Shown here: in pieces, positions 11,316-23,689 of the stretch | Layout: the number at the start of each line of letters is the position of its first letter | How positions within the stretch are numbered: the stretch's first letter is position 1 | Origin: Mangifera indica | Taxonomy: Eukaryota > Streptophyta > Magnoliopsida > Sapindales > Anacardiaceae | Direction: 5' to 3' | NCBI RefSeq assembly: GCF_011075055.1 | Contig: NC_058140.1 | Span: 13,204,668-13,268,667 of the forward strand | DNA length: 64,000 nt | Made by a program: the position numbers and the translations under genes | Notes under the pieces: generated by a model | What the model was told of the DNA's origin: nothing | The model's database searches: none | What the model saw: only the letters and a program-made list of their open reading frames with translations

Positions 11316-13410
11316 TCTTTAACACATTTATTTTAAACATAAAGAGAGATCTAAAGTTAGCACAATTAGATACAAAAAAAATTTAGTGAGTAATTGACTG
11401 ACGAAACTTGTTGGATCTGTAGAGGCAAAATAATGGTAGGATAGCAAGTAAGTTTTTTTATAAAACAGAAACATAAATGTATTGTATCGTATCAAAATTA
11501 ATTTAATTTAAATTCTGTTTAAATTAATTTAATTTAATTATATTAAAATTCAATTAAGTAAATCAAAATATTATCAAATGTTACAATTTTAACAATATTA
11601 TTAATTAGTCAATTATTATAATTTTAAAAATAAAAAAATATTAAAAAACTGATTTTGATTGAAAAAATTATTTTAAGAGAGGGGTCCAACCCCTTAATGT
11701 AAATTGACAACCAACCCTTTTTTTAAAATATAGGGGTTTAAGGCCAACCCTTGTTTGCCAACCCCTTTTTTTTTTTTTAATTTAGGGGTTGACGTCAACC
11801 CCTTAATTTTTATAAAAAATGGTTGGTGGCAATTTTTTTATTTGTTGTTAAGCCAAAATTTTTTATTTTGACTTAATTTATTTATATTTAAATAAATAAA
11901 TATATTTTATTTAGAGTAAATATTATTTTGTTAGAATAAATATTATTTTCTTAGAGTAATTTATATTTAATTTGGTTAGAGTAAATATTTATATTTTATA
12001 ACCATTAATATATATAATATTAAATAATTAAAATAATATGAAATAACAACATTAAAAATAACATGAAATTGAGTGGAACTTGGTTCCAAAAATTTTCTAA
12101 AAATGAATTTTTGTATTTTATAACCATCAGTATAATATTAAACAACATTATAATAACTTTAAATAATAAAAATGACATGAAATAATAATACTAAATAACA
12201 TGAAATTGAGTGGAATGGAAAAAAGTGCAAAAAATTTCAGTTTGAGTGTTTTTGAAGCCAAGCCCTAGGCAGGTTGGTGTCGAGTTGACGCCGTCAACCC
12301 GTTCTTTGTCTAAAAATTTTTCAGACCATAATTTTTGTATTTTTTTATCATCAATACAATATTAAACAACATTATAACAACTTTAAACAATGAAAACAAT
12401 ATTAAATAGTCAAACAATATGAAATCACAACAAAAGTAAATTTCACATGAAATCATAAATATGAATCTACCATATATTATTTTATTCTCAATTATTCATA
12501 AAGAAAACACATAACATATGAACTTGAATCAAGATTAACCTATATGTGAATGATTTTACTATGAAATCTTTACAACACATGTTAATTCTCTAAATAAATC
12601 TATCAATTTTCATCTCTTCTCCCTTGTGTCCATTTTGAATCCTTTATTATAGCTTTCTCATAGATTTTATTGTTCAATCACATGTGTTCTGTGTTAAAAA
12701 AGTATTTTTTTTATGTTACAGAGATTTTTTCCTCATTGGAATATTGAAGAAAAAGATTCTCTCATTCTGCATATTGAAGTTAAATCAATGGGGGGTATAC
12801 ACAGTTAAAAAAAAAAATTTCAATTTCCCTAAAAACAATCATATAATCTCCCTTGCATAAAGGAAAGCAACGGCGTTTGTTTTATATTTTATTGTTACGA
12901 ATATAATCTTTGTGGGCAGATATATTTTTAATGTAACATTCTTATTAACAGAGTAAAAGCAAAAGATGGAAGTTGAAGACTCGAAGTTGGATTATATGTA
13001 GGATTTTTGTTTCAATGATGCTCTTGCTTTCTTTGAATCCATTTCCTCTTACTAATTTTGGTCACAAAACTTAATTAAAAAGTTGTTTAATTACTGTTTA
13101 TTACTGGTATAACAATTGTATTAATAGTTAATACAATAAAACTACGTGTATTATTTTTTATACATAATTTATATACATAAATAATATATTGTCATATGAT
13201 TGAATGATATATCATCATATGATTAAATAATTAGATCATTTGGTTGTATTATACATCAATTTTGATCTCATTTCATTTTTTTTCCGCTTAAACCAGGGAA
13301 CATCTTCATACTCTAGCTCTTCACTTACCCTCTCAGTCTCTCACTATCAGAGACAAAAACCCAAATATAAATAATATAAACAAAACACACAGATAAATCA
13401 TCTCCCTCAT
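10480..13410. other. AT-rich intergenic desert with decayed repeats
   Basis: There is no supportable gene in about 2.9 kb. The left end (10,480-10,620) is GC-richer, with cgtcg-rich motifs, and may be the PUT5 promoter. From 11,690 to 12,310 there are recurrent aacccc/ggggtt segments (for example aggggttgacgtcaacccc), which suggest a degraded repeat or transposon. A (TA)n microsatellite lies at about 11,286-11,312. Confidence 0.5.
12003..12430. repeat. Degenerate tandem repeat, about 3 units
   Basis: Three successive units of roughly 125-220 bp share the order aattttctaaaa / tttttgtatttt / atcaatataatattaaac / aacattataacaactttaaa / aataacatgaaat. The first two also share aacatgaaattgagtggaa. 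Copies are about 85% alike by eye. The second and third units are separated by a GC-richer piece (12,240-12,310) carrying ttgacgccgtcaaccc. No protein resemblance. Confidence 0.6.
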
Positions 13411-13502
13411 ATATATATATATATATATATTCATATATTCTTTTTCTCTTTCCCTTGCTTCTTCTTCTTGATCGTCCAGTCAACATAAAGCACCTTCCTT
13501 CC

Positions 13503-13976
13503 ATGGCTCAAACGCAAACGCATCTCATTAAAGATCCTAACGCAAATCTATCGAATGATTTCTCGTTGAACTCTGCCTTTCTTATACACAACGGCTTCAA
13601 CAACAATTCAATTACTAAAGGGTTTCAGATTTCTGATATAGAGATGATCAAGTTGCAGCCCGCAACCTACACGAGTTTAAAGGATTTGTTACCGGCGTCG
13701 CCTCCGTCGATGATTTCACCCACCATCAATTCCAGCTGGAGTGAGATCCCCATTAAAAACCCTCTTGTTAAACACGCGGCTCTGGCTTATTTACAGCCCA
13801 TGTCCACCCCCCCGGATGTCGGGGACAAAGGGTTGTTCGGGAAACTCACGGACTCGCTTTGCTATCAATGTGAATGCTTTTCGTGGATAAACGACGTCAT
13901 TTTTAGGAGTATAAAGGAGATGTTTTGGGATGGACACATTGAGGAAGAAGATGACGATGATGAGAAAACTGACTGA
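13503..13976 (+). CDS. Small plant-specific protein of unknown function (157 aa)
   Basis: This is an intronless frame starting at the ATG in ccatggctcaa, a good plant start context. The upstream in-frame start at 13,455 lies in what looks like the leader. The protein has a central segment SDIEMIKLQPATYTSLKDLL and a Pro/Ser-rich stretch, then a conserved-looking block GLFGKLTDSLCYQCECFSWI, and an acidic tail EEEDDDDEKTD. The IxLxPxxYTSLKDLLP pattern followed by a WxEIPIKNPLVKHAALAYLQ block occurs in a small uncharacterised plant family (At3g03170/At1g17300-like). No signal peptide or membrane span is obvious. Function is unknown. A (TA)n tract at about 13,411-13,430 lies in the leader. Confidence 0.8.
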   Translation: MAQTQTHLIKDPNANLSNDFSLNSAFLIHNGFNNNSITKGFQISDIEMIKLQPATYTSLKDLLPASPPSMISPTINSSWSEIPIKNPLVKHAALAYLQPMSTPPDVGDKGLFGKLTDSLCYQCECFSWINDVIFRSIKEMFWDGHIEEEDDDDEKTD

Positions 13977-15402
13977 GAGGCGCAATTTTGGAAGTTAAAC
14001 GTTTGACTGGTAGATAGCTCAACCTGTAAATATCAAATTCTTTTTTATTATTATTTTTTTTAGGTGGGTTTCTGTTTTTTATTGATTATTTTTGGGTGGG
14101 TGATGTGTGATTAAACCTAAAATAGTATGCGATATGAATTCTCATGGATTTTTGTAGTGCATATTCTTTCCGTTGTAATCCTTGGATTGCAAGAATGGTA
14201 AGAATTGGGTTTAGTCGAGAAGAGCTGGCATAAGTTGAGATTTTTTATTCGAAAAATCTAGAAATTTGAGTCTTTGATTCCATGCACAAAATGATTCCCC
14301 GTATCATACAGTATACAATGTTATATGGATACCAAATAATATATATCTTAAGATATATTAAATTAATATAATATAATAAAATTATTATATAATATGGATT
14401 GATATATCTTATTTGAAAAAATAAATATATAATAGAAATGTATATAAAATTTTTTAAGATATTTATGTTATTTTTTAAAATAATTTATTAAATTTTTTTA
14501 TTATTTTAGTTTTTATATAATATATTTTATGATATAATATAATATGATTAAATTTGATTTTTGATAAATAATATAATGTGTGATTCGACTACCAAATGCA
14601 CAATTATCAAATGCACAATTAATAAAGAGATATGAAAGTGACACCATAAGTCTACTCTCGTCTAGACTTTACCATCAATCTCGCGGTGGCATTTCAACAT
14701 CATGCTCTAAAATCCTCTACTGCTCTTATAACACGAATGGTGGGTGGACAAGGTGGTTTTTCTTCAACTATATTTTATGTTTAAAAATAATTTGTGGGTA
14801 TTGAATTTTAAAAGAAGGGTGACACTGTGGGTTTTTCAAATTTCATGGGGAAAATTTTGACATTTCAGCATATTTTGGTTGGGAATATGTCTTTTGGCCT
14901 TTAAAAATAATTTGTGGGTCTTGAATTTTTTAAATTTAACTGGTTGGTAGAATTTTTGGGCCGTTAAAAATAATTTGTGGGTATTGATAATAATAATAAA
15001 TAGTTGCGTTCTTCTACCGCATCACAATTTCTTAGATGCTTATGTGGCGGTTTCACAATGAAGCTGTCATTTTAAATCTCATCCGTTTTGATGGAACTTT
15101 TTGGTGAAAATTCATTTTCACTTTATTTTCTTATTGCATTGATTCCTTCCTTTCTTATCCATGCATTTGTATCCATCCTTATACTTTTTTGGGAAATTTT
15201 TGTGGGTTGTTGGGTGAGGATAAACAATTGCTGAGATGATTATCCTTTGATATTATATCATCATAAAAGTAGCATTAATTTGTGATTTAGAGGTTTGAGT
15301 AATATGTCAAAACTATTCTTTTCCCTCATTGGGCCTCCCTCAGCAAGATGTCTAGCAGGATTTTCTACAATTTATGTTGCCTGCATGCCACAAAAACTGC
15401 AG
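13977..15402. other. Spacer, AT-rich
   Basis: This contains the 3' flank of the 157-aa gene and a very AT-rich block (14,330-14,560). A short phrase like taaaaataatttgtgggt(a/c)ttga recurs near 14,780, 14,900 and 14,965, so a small degenerate repeat is present. No coding segment is supportable. Confidence 0.45.
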
Positions 15403-17795
15403 TCACCAGTGATCTCCACAAGAGCAGAACCCATTTCTGAAGTGGTGAAAGACCTTAGGATCTCGCAGTATTAACTCTCTTCTGGTGATTTTTGACATCT
15501 TTTTGGCAGCACTATGACAATCTTTGCATATTCTGGTGTTGTTTCATAAAAGAACAGGATCTCGAATTCTTGATTAGTTGTGGAAATCAAACTGAAACAA
15601 ATAGCCAATTTTCCTATGTGATTCACAAGTGATTTTTTCTCTTTTCGTCATCAAGTTTGGTGGACTGAACTTGGTTAGACTGTGAACATAAATGTCTTCC
15701 CCTATCTGCCGACCTAGAATGTCCAACTCATTATAAATCCTGTAAAATTTTCTTTGTGTTCTCAACCATGCTGGGGCTAATAGTTTTTACTAGTCCTTCA
15801 TTCTCTTAATTATCTGACTTGCATCTGCCCACCTCCCAGCGTCTGTGCTATCGTGGTCCCAAGGTAGAATATGCCTTGTGGCAAATTCAGCTGAGACCAT
15901 GTCATTGTTTACTGTGCTTGCAGTCAACAAAGAACCCCATTTCCTGGCTGTTGGGACCAGTGGCATTTCTTCAAAGAAACGTTTGGTTTGGTCAGTATTC
16001 CTGCTGCGAACAAGAAGATCAATAATACAGCCATAGTGCTCAATTTCAGGATCTATACCATCCCCTTTCATTGATTCAAAGTAATTCCAACCCTAATCCA
16101 CCATGCCAGAAATGCTGCAATGTGACAGCAGAGAAACAAAAGTACTCGCATCATTCATGCCCTTTTCCTTCGTCTCAAGAAAAAATTGAATGGAGATCTT
16201 CCCCAATCCATGAATTGCATAGGCCACAATGATCATGGTCCATCAGATGACATCCTTACACAATATGCCATCACAAAGTAATCTAGCAGCTTTGAGATCT
16301 CCGCATATTGCACACATGTAAACCATTGAATTTGTAAGTGCAAGTTTTATGACAAAAGCATGGATTTGCCTGCCCTCATTCAATGAGGCAATTGCAGCAT
16401 AGGAAGGTAGGATGCTTGCAAATGTAACTGCATCTGGTGTAAGAGGTTCACTCCATTGGTCCAGAAACACTTAACAGTCTTCCTTGTTCTGCCCATTCTG
16501 TATGTAAGAAGCAATCATGGAATTCCATGTTACCAAGTTTTTTAAGCCATGCTTTCAAAGATACATTCTGCTGTTTTCAACTCACCACACCGTCCATACA
16601 TATCAACTGAAGCAGTTTCCAACAAAAACTTTTCCTTGTGGCATAGCCATGAATAGTTTTACCTTCTAAGACAGCTCCTAATTGGAAGCAAGACGGAAGC
16701 AAGTTAACCATTGTAACAGCATCTGGACTCAACTTATCAACCTCTTGCATAAATCTCAAGCAAGTATATAACTCCAGAAAACGAGTACTTAGCACATAAA
16801 CCACCAATCATTGCATTTGAAGCAGCAATATTCCTTGAAATAATCCTATTAAAAACCCCCTCTGCATAATACATCAGACCACATTTGCCATATATTTCAT
16901 TAAGTGATGTTTGAATCATACTGTCTGTTTCAAGCCCACTTTTGATAACATGGCAATGAATCTCCTTGCTACTTTTCAGAAAATACTCAACAGAACTAGC
17001 ACCCACACCACCAATCACACTAAACTCATCATGTTCCATTCCGTAATTTTGCATTTCTTGAAAAGGAAAAAACTGAAAGCGCTTAAACCATCACTAACAC
17101 TATGGATTTTGAAATGTGTTTTTAAAACATAAAATCTCCTCTTCTGTGACTCAAATTATCCAGTGACAACCCCAAGTTTCATGAAAATAACATATGCCCC
17201 TCTTTTTTCCGCTTCAGATGCGTTGTGGGTAGTTACTATCATTGTCACTTTCGCTTCTCTCTCTATTTCCTATTTCAGCTGTGAGTGGGTAGCATGTGCC
17301 TATCTTTTAGGCAATAATTTTTCATTTTTTAGCTCATGGCCCACTCCCATAATTTATGCTGATTGTATGCAATTTCTCTTGCTTAATTGCAATTTAATCT
17401 CTCAGTTACCCCCTAGCGCCATCTTCTTAAATTTATCATAGCTGGGCGAAATAGATCAGGTCGAGGAAGGGGTAGAGGCCGTGACGAAAATCAGAATCAT
17501 CCTTGCAGAGAATTATACACAGACATCCAACCACAATCCACCCGCTTAAAGGACTTTGCTTTAACTTTCTCTCCTTCAATCCCCACCACACGCTTTATTC
17601 ATTAACAGGGATGTAAAATTATTAGCAATAATCTACGATAAAACTCCATTGCTTTTTCAAACAAAGCATTATTTGTAAACCCTCTTATCACAACATTACA
17701 TACAAAAGAATCCACATAATTCATCTTATCAAACAGATTTATTGAATTATCCAGCGACCCTGAATCAATAAACCCACTTAGTGCCCGTGTCAGTG
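15403..17795 (-). pseudogene. DYW-type PPR protein pseudogene (At4g35130-like)
   Basis: PLS-DYW proteins edit organelle RNA. Homology runs down the minus strand in several frames. Near 17,780 the order starts with an N-terminal PPR (SGFIDSGSLDNSINLFDKM), and repeats appear at 17,054-16,737 (EIHCHVIKSGLETD). They continue at 16,807-16,577 (VLEGKTIHGYATRKSF), 16,470-16,243 (PDAVTFASILPSYAAIASL) and 16,071-15,790 (IEHYGCIIDLLVR). E-type sequence follows (ILGRQIGEDIYVHSLTKF). The DYW domain end is at 15,540-15,403 ([20 protein letters not shown], then [12 protein letters not shown] and TGA). Order is fully preserved, but at least six frame changes or stops break it, and 17,060-17,440 is largely unalignable. 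The order of segments and the EDIYVH region fit At4g35130 best. It is an old, non-processed relic. Confidence 0.88.
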
Positions 17796-18776
17796 AGAGA
17801 ACTCGCTGCTCAATTTCCCTTGCTTTTCGAAGTTATTAGTTTATTTTTACGGAGATGGGTCGGTTTTGAGGTTCTTGAATTGATTATATCAGTTTTTGGG
17901 GTTTTATGGTGCTTCGAGAAATGTTCGGGGTCGTGCTTCTGGCGTCAAAGAAGCAGCTCTGAACAAGAAGGGTTGGTGGCGCTGGGGTAGCTTGAGCTCA
18001 GTGGATTTTGGTGGGGGATTGAAGTACACGGTTAATTCTGTTGTACTCATAGCCCCGACAACTTTAGCATTAAATATTTTAGAGCAAAAAACATTTTCCT
18101 ACCCAAAGTTTGGTCTAAAAACCCTTTACCACCCTAGTTAGCACTTAGCATGTATAAGGGAAAAACTTTTGAAGATACATATGTTGAATTGTTGATGGCA
18201 GCCATCTTCAATAGAGCTGGCTAGCTGTGTATAGTGTTTGTGGTTGGTTGTGCAATGTGAGTTGAAGGGAAAACACACTCAAAAACAATGTTAGTGTGCT
18301 CTTGTACTTATTTGGTCTTTCGTTGAAGATATTATGGAGTAACCCAACAATTCTTTTAAGACCTTTGATTGAATAGACTTAACAAACCAAATAAACAAAC
18401 AACCACAACAAAATATCAACAATATTCTGTGGTCCATTTAAAATGACTATATTTTGAAAACCTATTGATTTTAATTATTTTATAAGATTAAAGAAAATAA
18501 CTTAGTTACCATCTTATAATTTAATATAAAAATTAATAAATTGAAAATTTTGGTCAAGAGAGTCACCGAAACATCAACCGACCATGGTGGCTAGACACCT
18601 TCATCGGCAGAGCATCCTATGGCAATTATGAGGGTGATGGATGAGTACCATTGGAGATGGTAGACTTCAACATTACAAGATTGGTCGTTTGACTTCAATA
18701 AAAAAAATCACCCAAATGCCAACTCCATATTTGGTTAATTACTTACTGCTGGTGGACTAGTGTAATAGAGTTTGGC
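17796..18776. other. Spacer
   Basis: No gene is supportable. The open plus-strand frames at 17,781-18,141 show no family resemblance. Nothing else recognised. Confidence 0.4.
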
Positions 18777-19127
18777 TCAGAGCTCTTCAGGGATGCTTTG
18801 GAGTACAGGACGCCAAGCATCAATTCGTTTGTTCTTTGATGCAATATTCACTCTGGGGTGATGCTTTATCTTCAGAAGATTTAACCTTCTTTCTACAACT
18901 GATGAGGATGGCGAAGTTGAGGGTGGATGAGCATTCTTGTTGCAGCTACCTCTCATGGCTTCAATCATTTGCTTTAAATCTTCCTTTCTCACTACAATTT
19001 TCATCCTCACAACTCCATCTTCATTGCTCTCAGAAACAACTCCACCGTAACCATTCACTAGAGAAATGGCTTCCATTACATTGCTCTTCATACTTGTCTG
19101 GTTTCTACCTTCAGTCTTCAACCCCAT
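18777..19127 (-). CDS. Small plant-specific protein (116 aa), function unknown
   Basis: This is an intronless minus-strand frame starting MGLKTEGRNQTSMKSNVMEA. The middle carries VVRMKIVVRKEDLKQMIEAM, a basic amphipathic segment. A Ser-rich linker (PPSTSPSSSVVERRLNLLK) and a C-terminal block, DAWRPVLQSIPEEL, follow. This layout (VR-K-V--KEDL--ML-AM, then ERRLNLLK, then WRP-LQSIPE) recurs in short uncharacterised angiosperm proteins. No signal peptide or membrane span. A TATA-like tract lies about 60 bp upstream of the ATG, which supports a real transcription unit. I cannot assign a function. Confidence 0.75.
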   Translation of the reverse strand: MGLKTEGRNQTSMKSNVMEAISLVNGYGGVVSESNEDGVVRMKIVVRKEDLKQMIEAMRGSCNKNAHPPSTSPSSSVVERRLNLLKIKHHPRVNIASKNKRIDAWRPVLQSIPEEL

Positions 19128-19184
19128 CTTAATTTCTTCTTCAAGTATATATGTATATATCCGCCATAGATATTTTGATCTATC

Positions 19185-19197
19185 TATATATATATAG
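19185..19197 (-). promoter_or_regulatory. Candidate TATA box
   Basis: The tract tatatatatatag on the minus strand lies 58-70 bp upstream of the ATG at 19,127, implying a leader of about 30 nt. The tract is palindromic and could equally be a small (TA)n repeat. Confidence 0.4.
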
Positions 19198-21618
19198 AGT
19201 TCTCAATTCAATTGTATGTTTGTTCACCAATTGCAATCGTTTTGTCATTTGACTTCAATTTAAAAAAAAAAAAAAAAACCCAAATTCCAACTACTTATTC
19301 TGTGGTTGGTTGCTTTCAATTACATTCTTTTGTGCAAATTTTAAGAGAGTCAAAATGTTCTTTAATCCCTGGCTTATCTTGAATTTAGTTGATTGTTGAA
19401 ACTGTCATCAGGTCAAATTGATATTCACCTGCTCCATACCATAGCTATTGAGTTGGTTGGTTCAGATGGTGGTCAATGTAGCTAGCGAGCTGTTAATAGT
19501 CTGTCAATGATGAATTTAATTAATTATATCTGTTCTACCAAATTTCCCCACTTAATAAAGTGATTATTTTTCTGTTCAGTTAGTTAACGAAGGCGTTAGT
19601 TTACAATAAGATATAACGGAGAAAGTCTGCCTAGGATAGGATTACCATCCTAATTTAAAAGAATATGTTAACAATTTTTTGTTGATTGCAACGTAGAAAT
19701 GAGGCTATATGTTTAAATCATTTAAGTTTTTCCCTTTTAATTGTTTTTAATTCAAAATCATACACGCATAAAAATATTTACTTATTTATATATTCAAAGT
19801 GAATACGTATAACTTTTTTGTTTTTTGAAATTTCATATTTTGGCGGCGAAACGAAAATAAACGTCTAAAATAAAACTCATTTCACATTAAATTAATTTTA
19901 TAGATTGACAACTAGGAAGGAATTTTGGAGGGTATTAATAATAATGCAATGGTTTCTTGCTAGTAAGGGGGGTACTTTTCCAATAAGCATATATAGGTTT
20001 ATTTTAGGGGTGGAAAGATCTTTGGACGAAGGTTAAAATTTTCTTAATTTTCAACACATATAGTTTTACCAGGCATGAGAATAATTAAGCAATTTCTGTT
20101 TTTGTCCATCCAACTTTGATCTTTTCTGATGGGCCACCATTCTACTACCCGGTATTATGGGCATTGATATGAGCAATAATAGAACTAACTTAATCTGACA
20201 CATTATTATCCTCCATGTTTTCCTTATGCTCAAACTGTTCTTTTCTCATGGAGCTGATACCGGAAATCTCTTGCTTTACTCAGATGATTGCATTCATTCA
20301 AAGTCTTGTAATAAAGATACTCCTTCAACCTCCAAGTCACAAAATCAGTGCTGCACAGGGGCAGTGGCCTAGTTCTCTGAAACTTAGTATCTACTCTAAT
20401 GTAGAAGGTGATTCTGGTTAGCCTTCATTTAAGCCGATGAAGCAATGTTACCCAATCAGTGTGCCCAGGAGAAATCTAAGAAAGTTCTTGCTGGAGATGA
20501 CAGAAGGATTTATCCTTAATTCAAAGTTTGCCTCCATTAGGAATTACAAACAGTTAACTAAAATTATACAGTCATATTCATTAAGACAACTCTCTACATA
20601 AAATGTAATATCTTCACCTTTTTTGTTTGACTGCTGGAAAGTGTTAAGAGGTATTATATTGTAGCGTGCCCAAATGCTCGAAGCATATTGTTCCTGAAGA
20701 GACCGAACAAAGTGTTTCTTGCTGCATATGTCGACTCCCAACAGCCAGTATCAACACTAGAAATTTTATGAGGAGATGTTGAAGTCTGACACAAAAGCAA
20801 ATTAAAATCATCTCAGTAGAAAGCCAAAATAAAAATTATGTTTGCACCAAATGTTACCAGTGAGCATCGGAAATAATGTGGCTGCTTGTAAACTGTATTA
20901 TGCAATATTCCAGGTATCTTTGGAGATTTTATGTATAGAAGATTGTCGACATTATTATCAGGACTTGTTCCTTGGAAAACCCAATAACTAGCCAGAGATC
21001 TAAAAGCTTAAGTACAGATGATGAATCAACACTCACCAACTACATTAGCAAAATTTATGAAGTTCCATCAACCATATAAACAAAAGCATGATTATTGCTA
21101 TCTGATTGACCTTACTCCAAAAGTTAAAATCAATTCCAAAAGTAAGAAGCATAGAACATAATGCAATCAGTCATAAATGCAGAAAGACATAAAAATCAAA
21201 AGCGAGAAGTGTTTTGCTGCAAAGAGCCACGACAAATATGAGAATCAGAAGTTTTGAGTCAGAACAAATTGACATCCAAGTCAAATATTGAATGATATTG
21301 CGCTACATTATGATCTAAAGGTAATGCTAAAACAAAAACCTTACCTTAAAAAAAGTGTCAGCACATCAGATAAATGAACAGTTCCATCCTACCTCTTGTG
21401 GAAAATATCCACACTTAAACAAAAGACAGAAGCAATATGCTTTGAGAAACAGAATTTTATAAAACAATGATACAGAAAAATATTGAATTTACGAACAATC
21501 ATCCAAAACACTGTTAAAGAAATTGAATAGAGCAAGAATGAAATATGTTTTATTTATAACATGGGGTAAAACCATATAATGGAGGACATTCCCCTTCAAT
21601 GCCACAGTTGATGTCAGT
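19198..21618. other. Spacer and 3' flank of the F-box gene
   Basis: No coding segment can be supported. The right half (about 20,500-21,618) may be transcribed as F-box gene 3'UTR, but no poly(A) site is certain. There is a poly-A run at about 19,262-19,278. Confidence 0.4.
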
Positions 21619-21757
21619 TGCTCAACCCCCCTCTCAAAGGAGCTCCAAAAATAAAATTAGCTTCTGGCCTTTAATCACAAATTGAGGCTGCTCAACCCCC
21701 TCTCAAAGGAGCTCCAAAAATAAAATTAGCTTCTAGCCTTTAATCACAAATTGAGGC
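21619..21757 (-). repeat. Tandem 70-bp duplication over the F-box gene stop codon
   Basis: Copy 1 (21,619-21,688) and copy 2 (21,689-21,757) differ by one inserted C and one substitution. Copy 2 contains the last codons (PQFVIKG) and stop of the F-box gene; copy 1 repeats the same end, stop included, in the 3'UTR. The reading frame is unaffected. Confidence 0.9.
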
Positions 21758-23569
21758 ACAGGTGTGATTATGCTGTCCACAAATGTCAACACTTGAATTG
21801 AAAAATAAGGAAGGTGAACATCAAGGCACTCAAATATCTCTGTATTTGGATCGTATGACAGTAAAGCATTGCCACAATGTTCACAATTTCCTCGTACAAG
21901 AATTTCTCCCTTTGTTGTGAATCCTATAGGCAACCAAAATTTCTGAGCCTTTTCAATTATGCATTGCCTAGTCCAAGACTCAATTACACCATACTCCTTC
22001 ATTACCCATAACTCATAAGCGCGAAAAGAATTACAAACAGTACTGGCAAAAACACAAAGACATCCATCTAGAACATTCAAGTACTTGGCATCATCATCAA
22101 TGGATATTGCATCCGGCAACATAATTGTGTGAAAAACCTCCTTGGAGAAGTCAAATGAGACTATAAGCCAAGTGCACTTACTGTCAAGATAACAGCTGTA
22201 CCGAGCACACCAATGCACAGATCCCTTGACAAAAACAGGACAGCTAATATAACTACCATATATCTCAATACTTCGAGGAAACCCATCACCAACAACTTTC
22301 CATGAATTTGTCCTCAAACTGTAGATTTCAGCCTTTGCATTTGCAGAGATAGTTACCACTTTGAAGTCATCAAGATATCCACTCATTGAATTGATACCAA
22401 ACCCTAGATAACGAGGGTTATATGAGGGTTTGGGAAGGGTTATGTACTTGTTATTCAAAGGATTCCACATATAGATAAGGGAATGGTCAGCAGTGCTGCA
22501 GAAACAGAGAATGCCATTACATGAACCTAGCAAATCTAAATCTACAAGTCTTGTAGCAAAAGGGGGATCATGAAGATTCTCAAACTGCTGACATTTTGGG
22601 TGGTAGAAGCCTAAATATGAAGGGCTGACACCATACCTAAAGATAAGGAGACGAGGTTTTCTGTTGGTTTCATTAAGATGGAAGCCAACAAATGACTGGC
22701 TCATTATTATGTCATTCCATGATTTACACACACACCGCAATCGAGCTAGATTCTTGATTGACAGTCGCAGAAAGATATTAACCATAACATCATCTGGTAG
22801 TCCAAATGAGTTCCTCGTCTCTCTCTCTTCACAAATCTAACAAATTTCAAAACAGTAAGCATTATCAATAACCATTCTGCATAATAAGTGATCACTCTTT
22901 GTCACAATATAAATTCACCATAAACTTAAACTCCATGATATCTATGTACAATACAGTAATACTAAACATCCAAGAACCATGTCAAATTTTTCATCCTCCC
23001 AGCATGCAATTCTATGAGCACCACCATGTCTTTTAACACTTCAGCAAATCATAGGCATGTCAGTGCGGCATGGGAAGACAAAAACTTAGATGGGAAATTC
23101 AGTGATACTACTTGGACGTGTAGTATTATTTATATACAAGCCGCTGCCAGAATCTAGTAACTTCGTTAAGTACAGAAATAAATAAGAGCAACAACCCTGC
23201 TAACAAACTTCAAAAAAAAAAAAACATAGTAAAAAATTAAAACATCAATCCCCAAAAAATAAAAATGATTGAAGATGTAGTAATAACACAAGAACCAGGC
23301 AAGATTATACAACTTGAACTAATCAGTTCGGAAATTTTACCACCATGCTAAGGTAACCAATTAGTCAATTTGCATTCATATAAATATATAAAAAATTAAC
23401 CTTTGATAGTGGGATCAAAGAATAAAGATATGATTGATATACAAGCTAAGAACAAGAACTAAAGTTTACTCTGAAACAGATATTCTAGCTCATGCATAGC
23501 AATTGGAAAAAGGAAAAAAAAGAAAAGATTTTAAAAGCTCAAAGGATGTAATAACTTTACCTTCTTCAT
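21733..23569 (-). CDS. F-box protein with F-box-associated (FBA-type) domain
   Basis: This is a predicted substrate-recognition subunit of an SCF (SKP1-CUL1-F-box) ubiquitin ligase. Two coding exons: 23,561-23,569 (ATG AAG AAG) and 22,836-21,733, joined by a 724-bp intron with donor AAGAAG/GTAAAG and acceptor TTGTTAG. This gives 370 aa beginning MKKICEERETRNSFGLPDDV. The short first exon was preferred because it restores the complete F-box (LPDDVMVNIFLRLSIKNLAR, then LRCVCKSWNDII). Starting at the internal Met would truncate it. After the F-box come the FBA-type features LLGSCNGILCFC, YMWNPLNNKYITLPKPSYNP, YSLRTNSWKVVGD, FVKGSVHWCARY and YELWVMKEYGVIESW. It resembles CPR1/CPR30-like proteins. 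The substrate is unknown. Confidence 0.9.
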
Positions 23570-23689
23570 ATGGTCTGAGATGTTTGAAGACTGCCTTGAA
23601 TTGCGCGGGTTTCCTTTAAGATTCCAAGTAGGGTGTTAGAGAAAGCTGAAGATAGGGGCTCTACAGACTCTCCAGAGAGAGAACGAGAG

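Noticed and set aside
17781..18141. Possible small plus-strand gene starting at 17,781 or 17,896.
   Set aside because: No recognisable composition or conserved motif, and the first part overlaps the N-terminal end of the PPR pseudogene.
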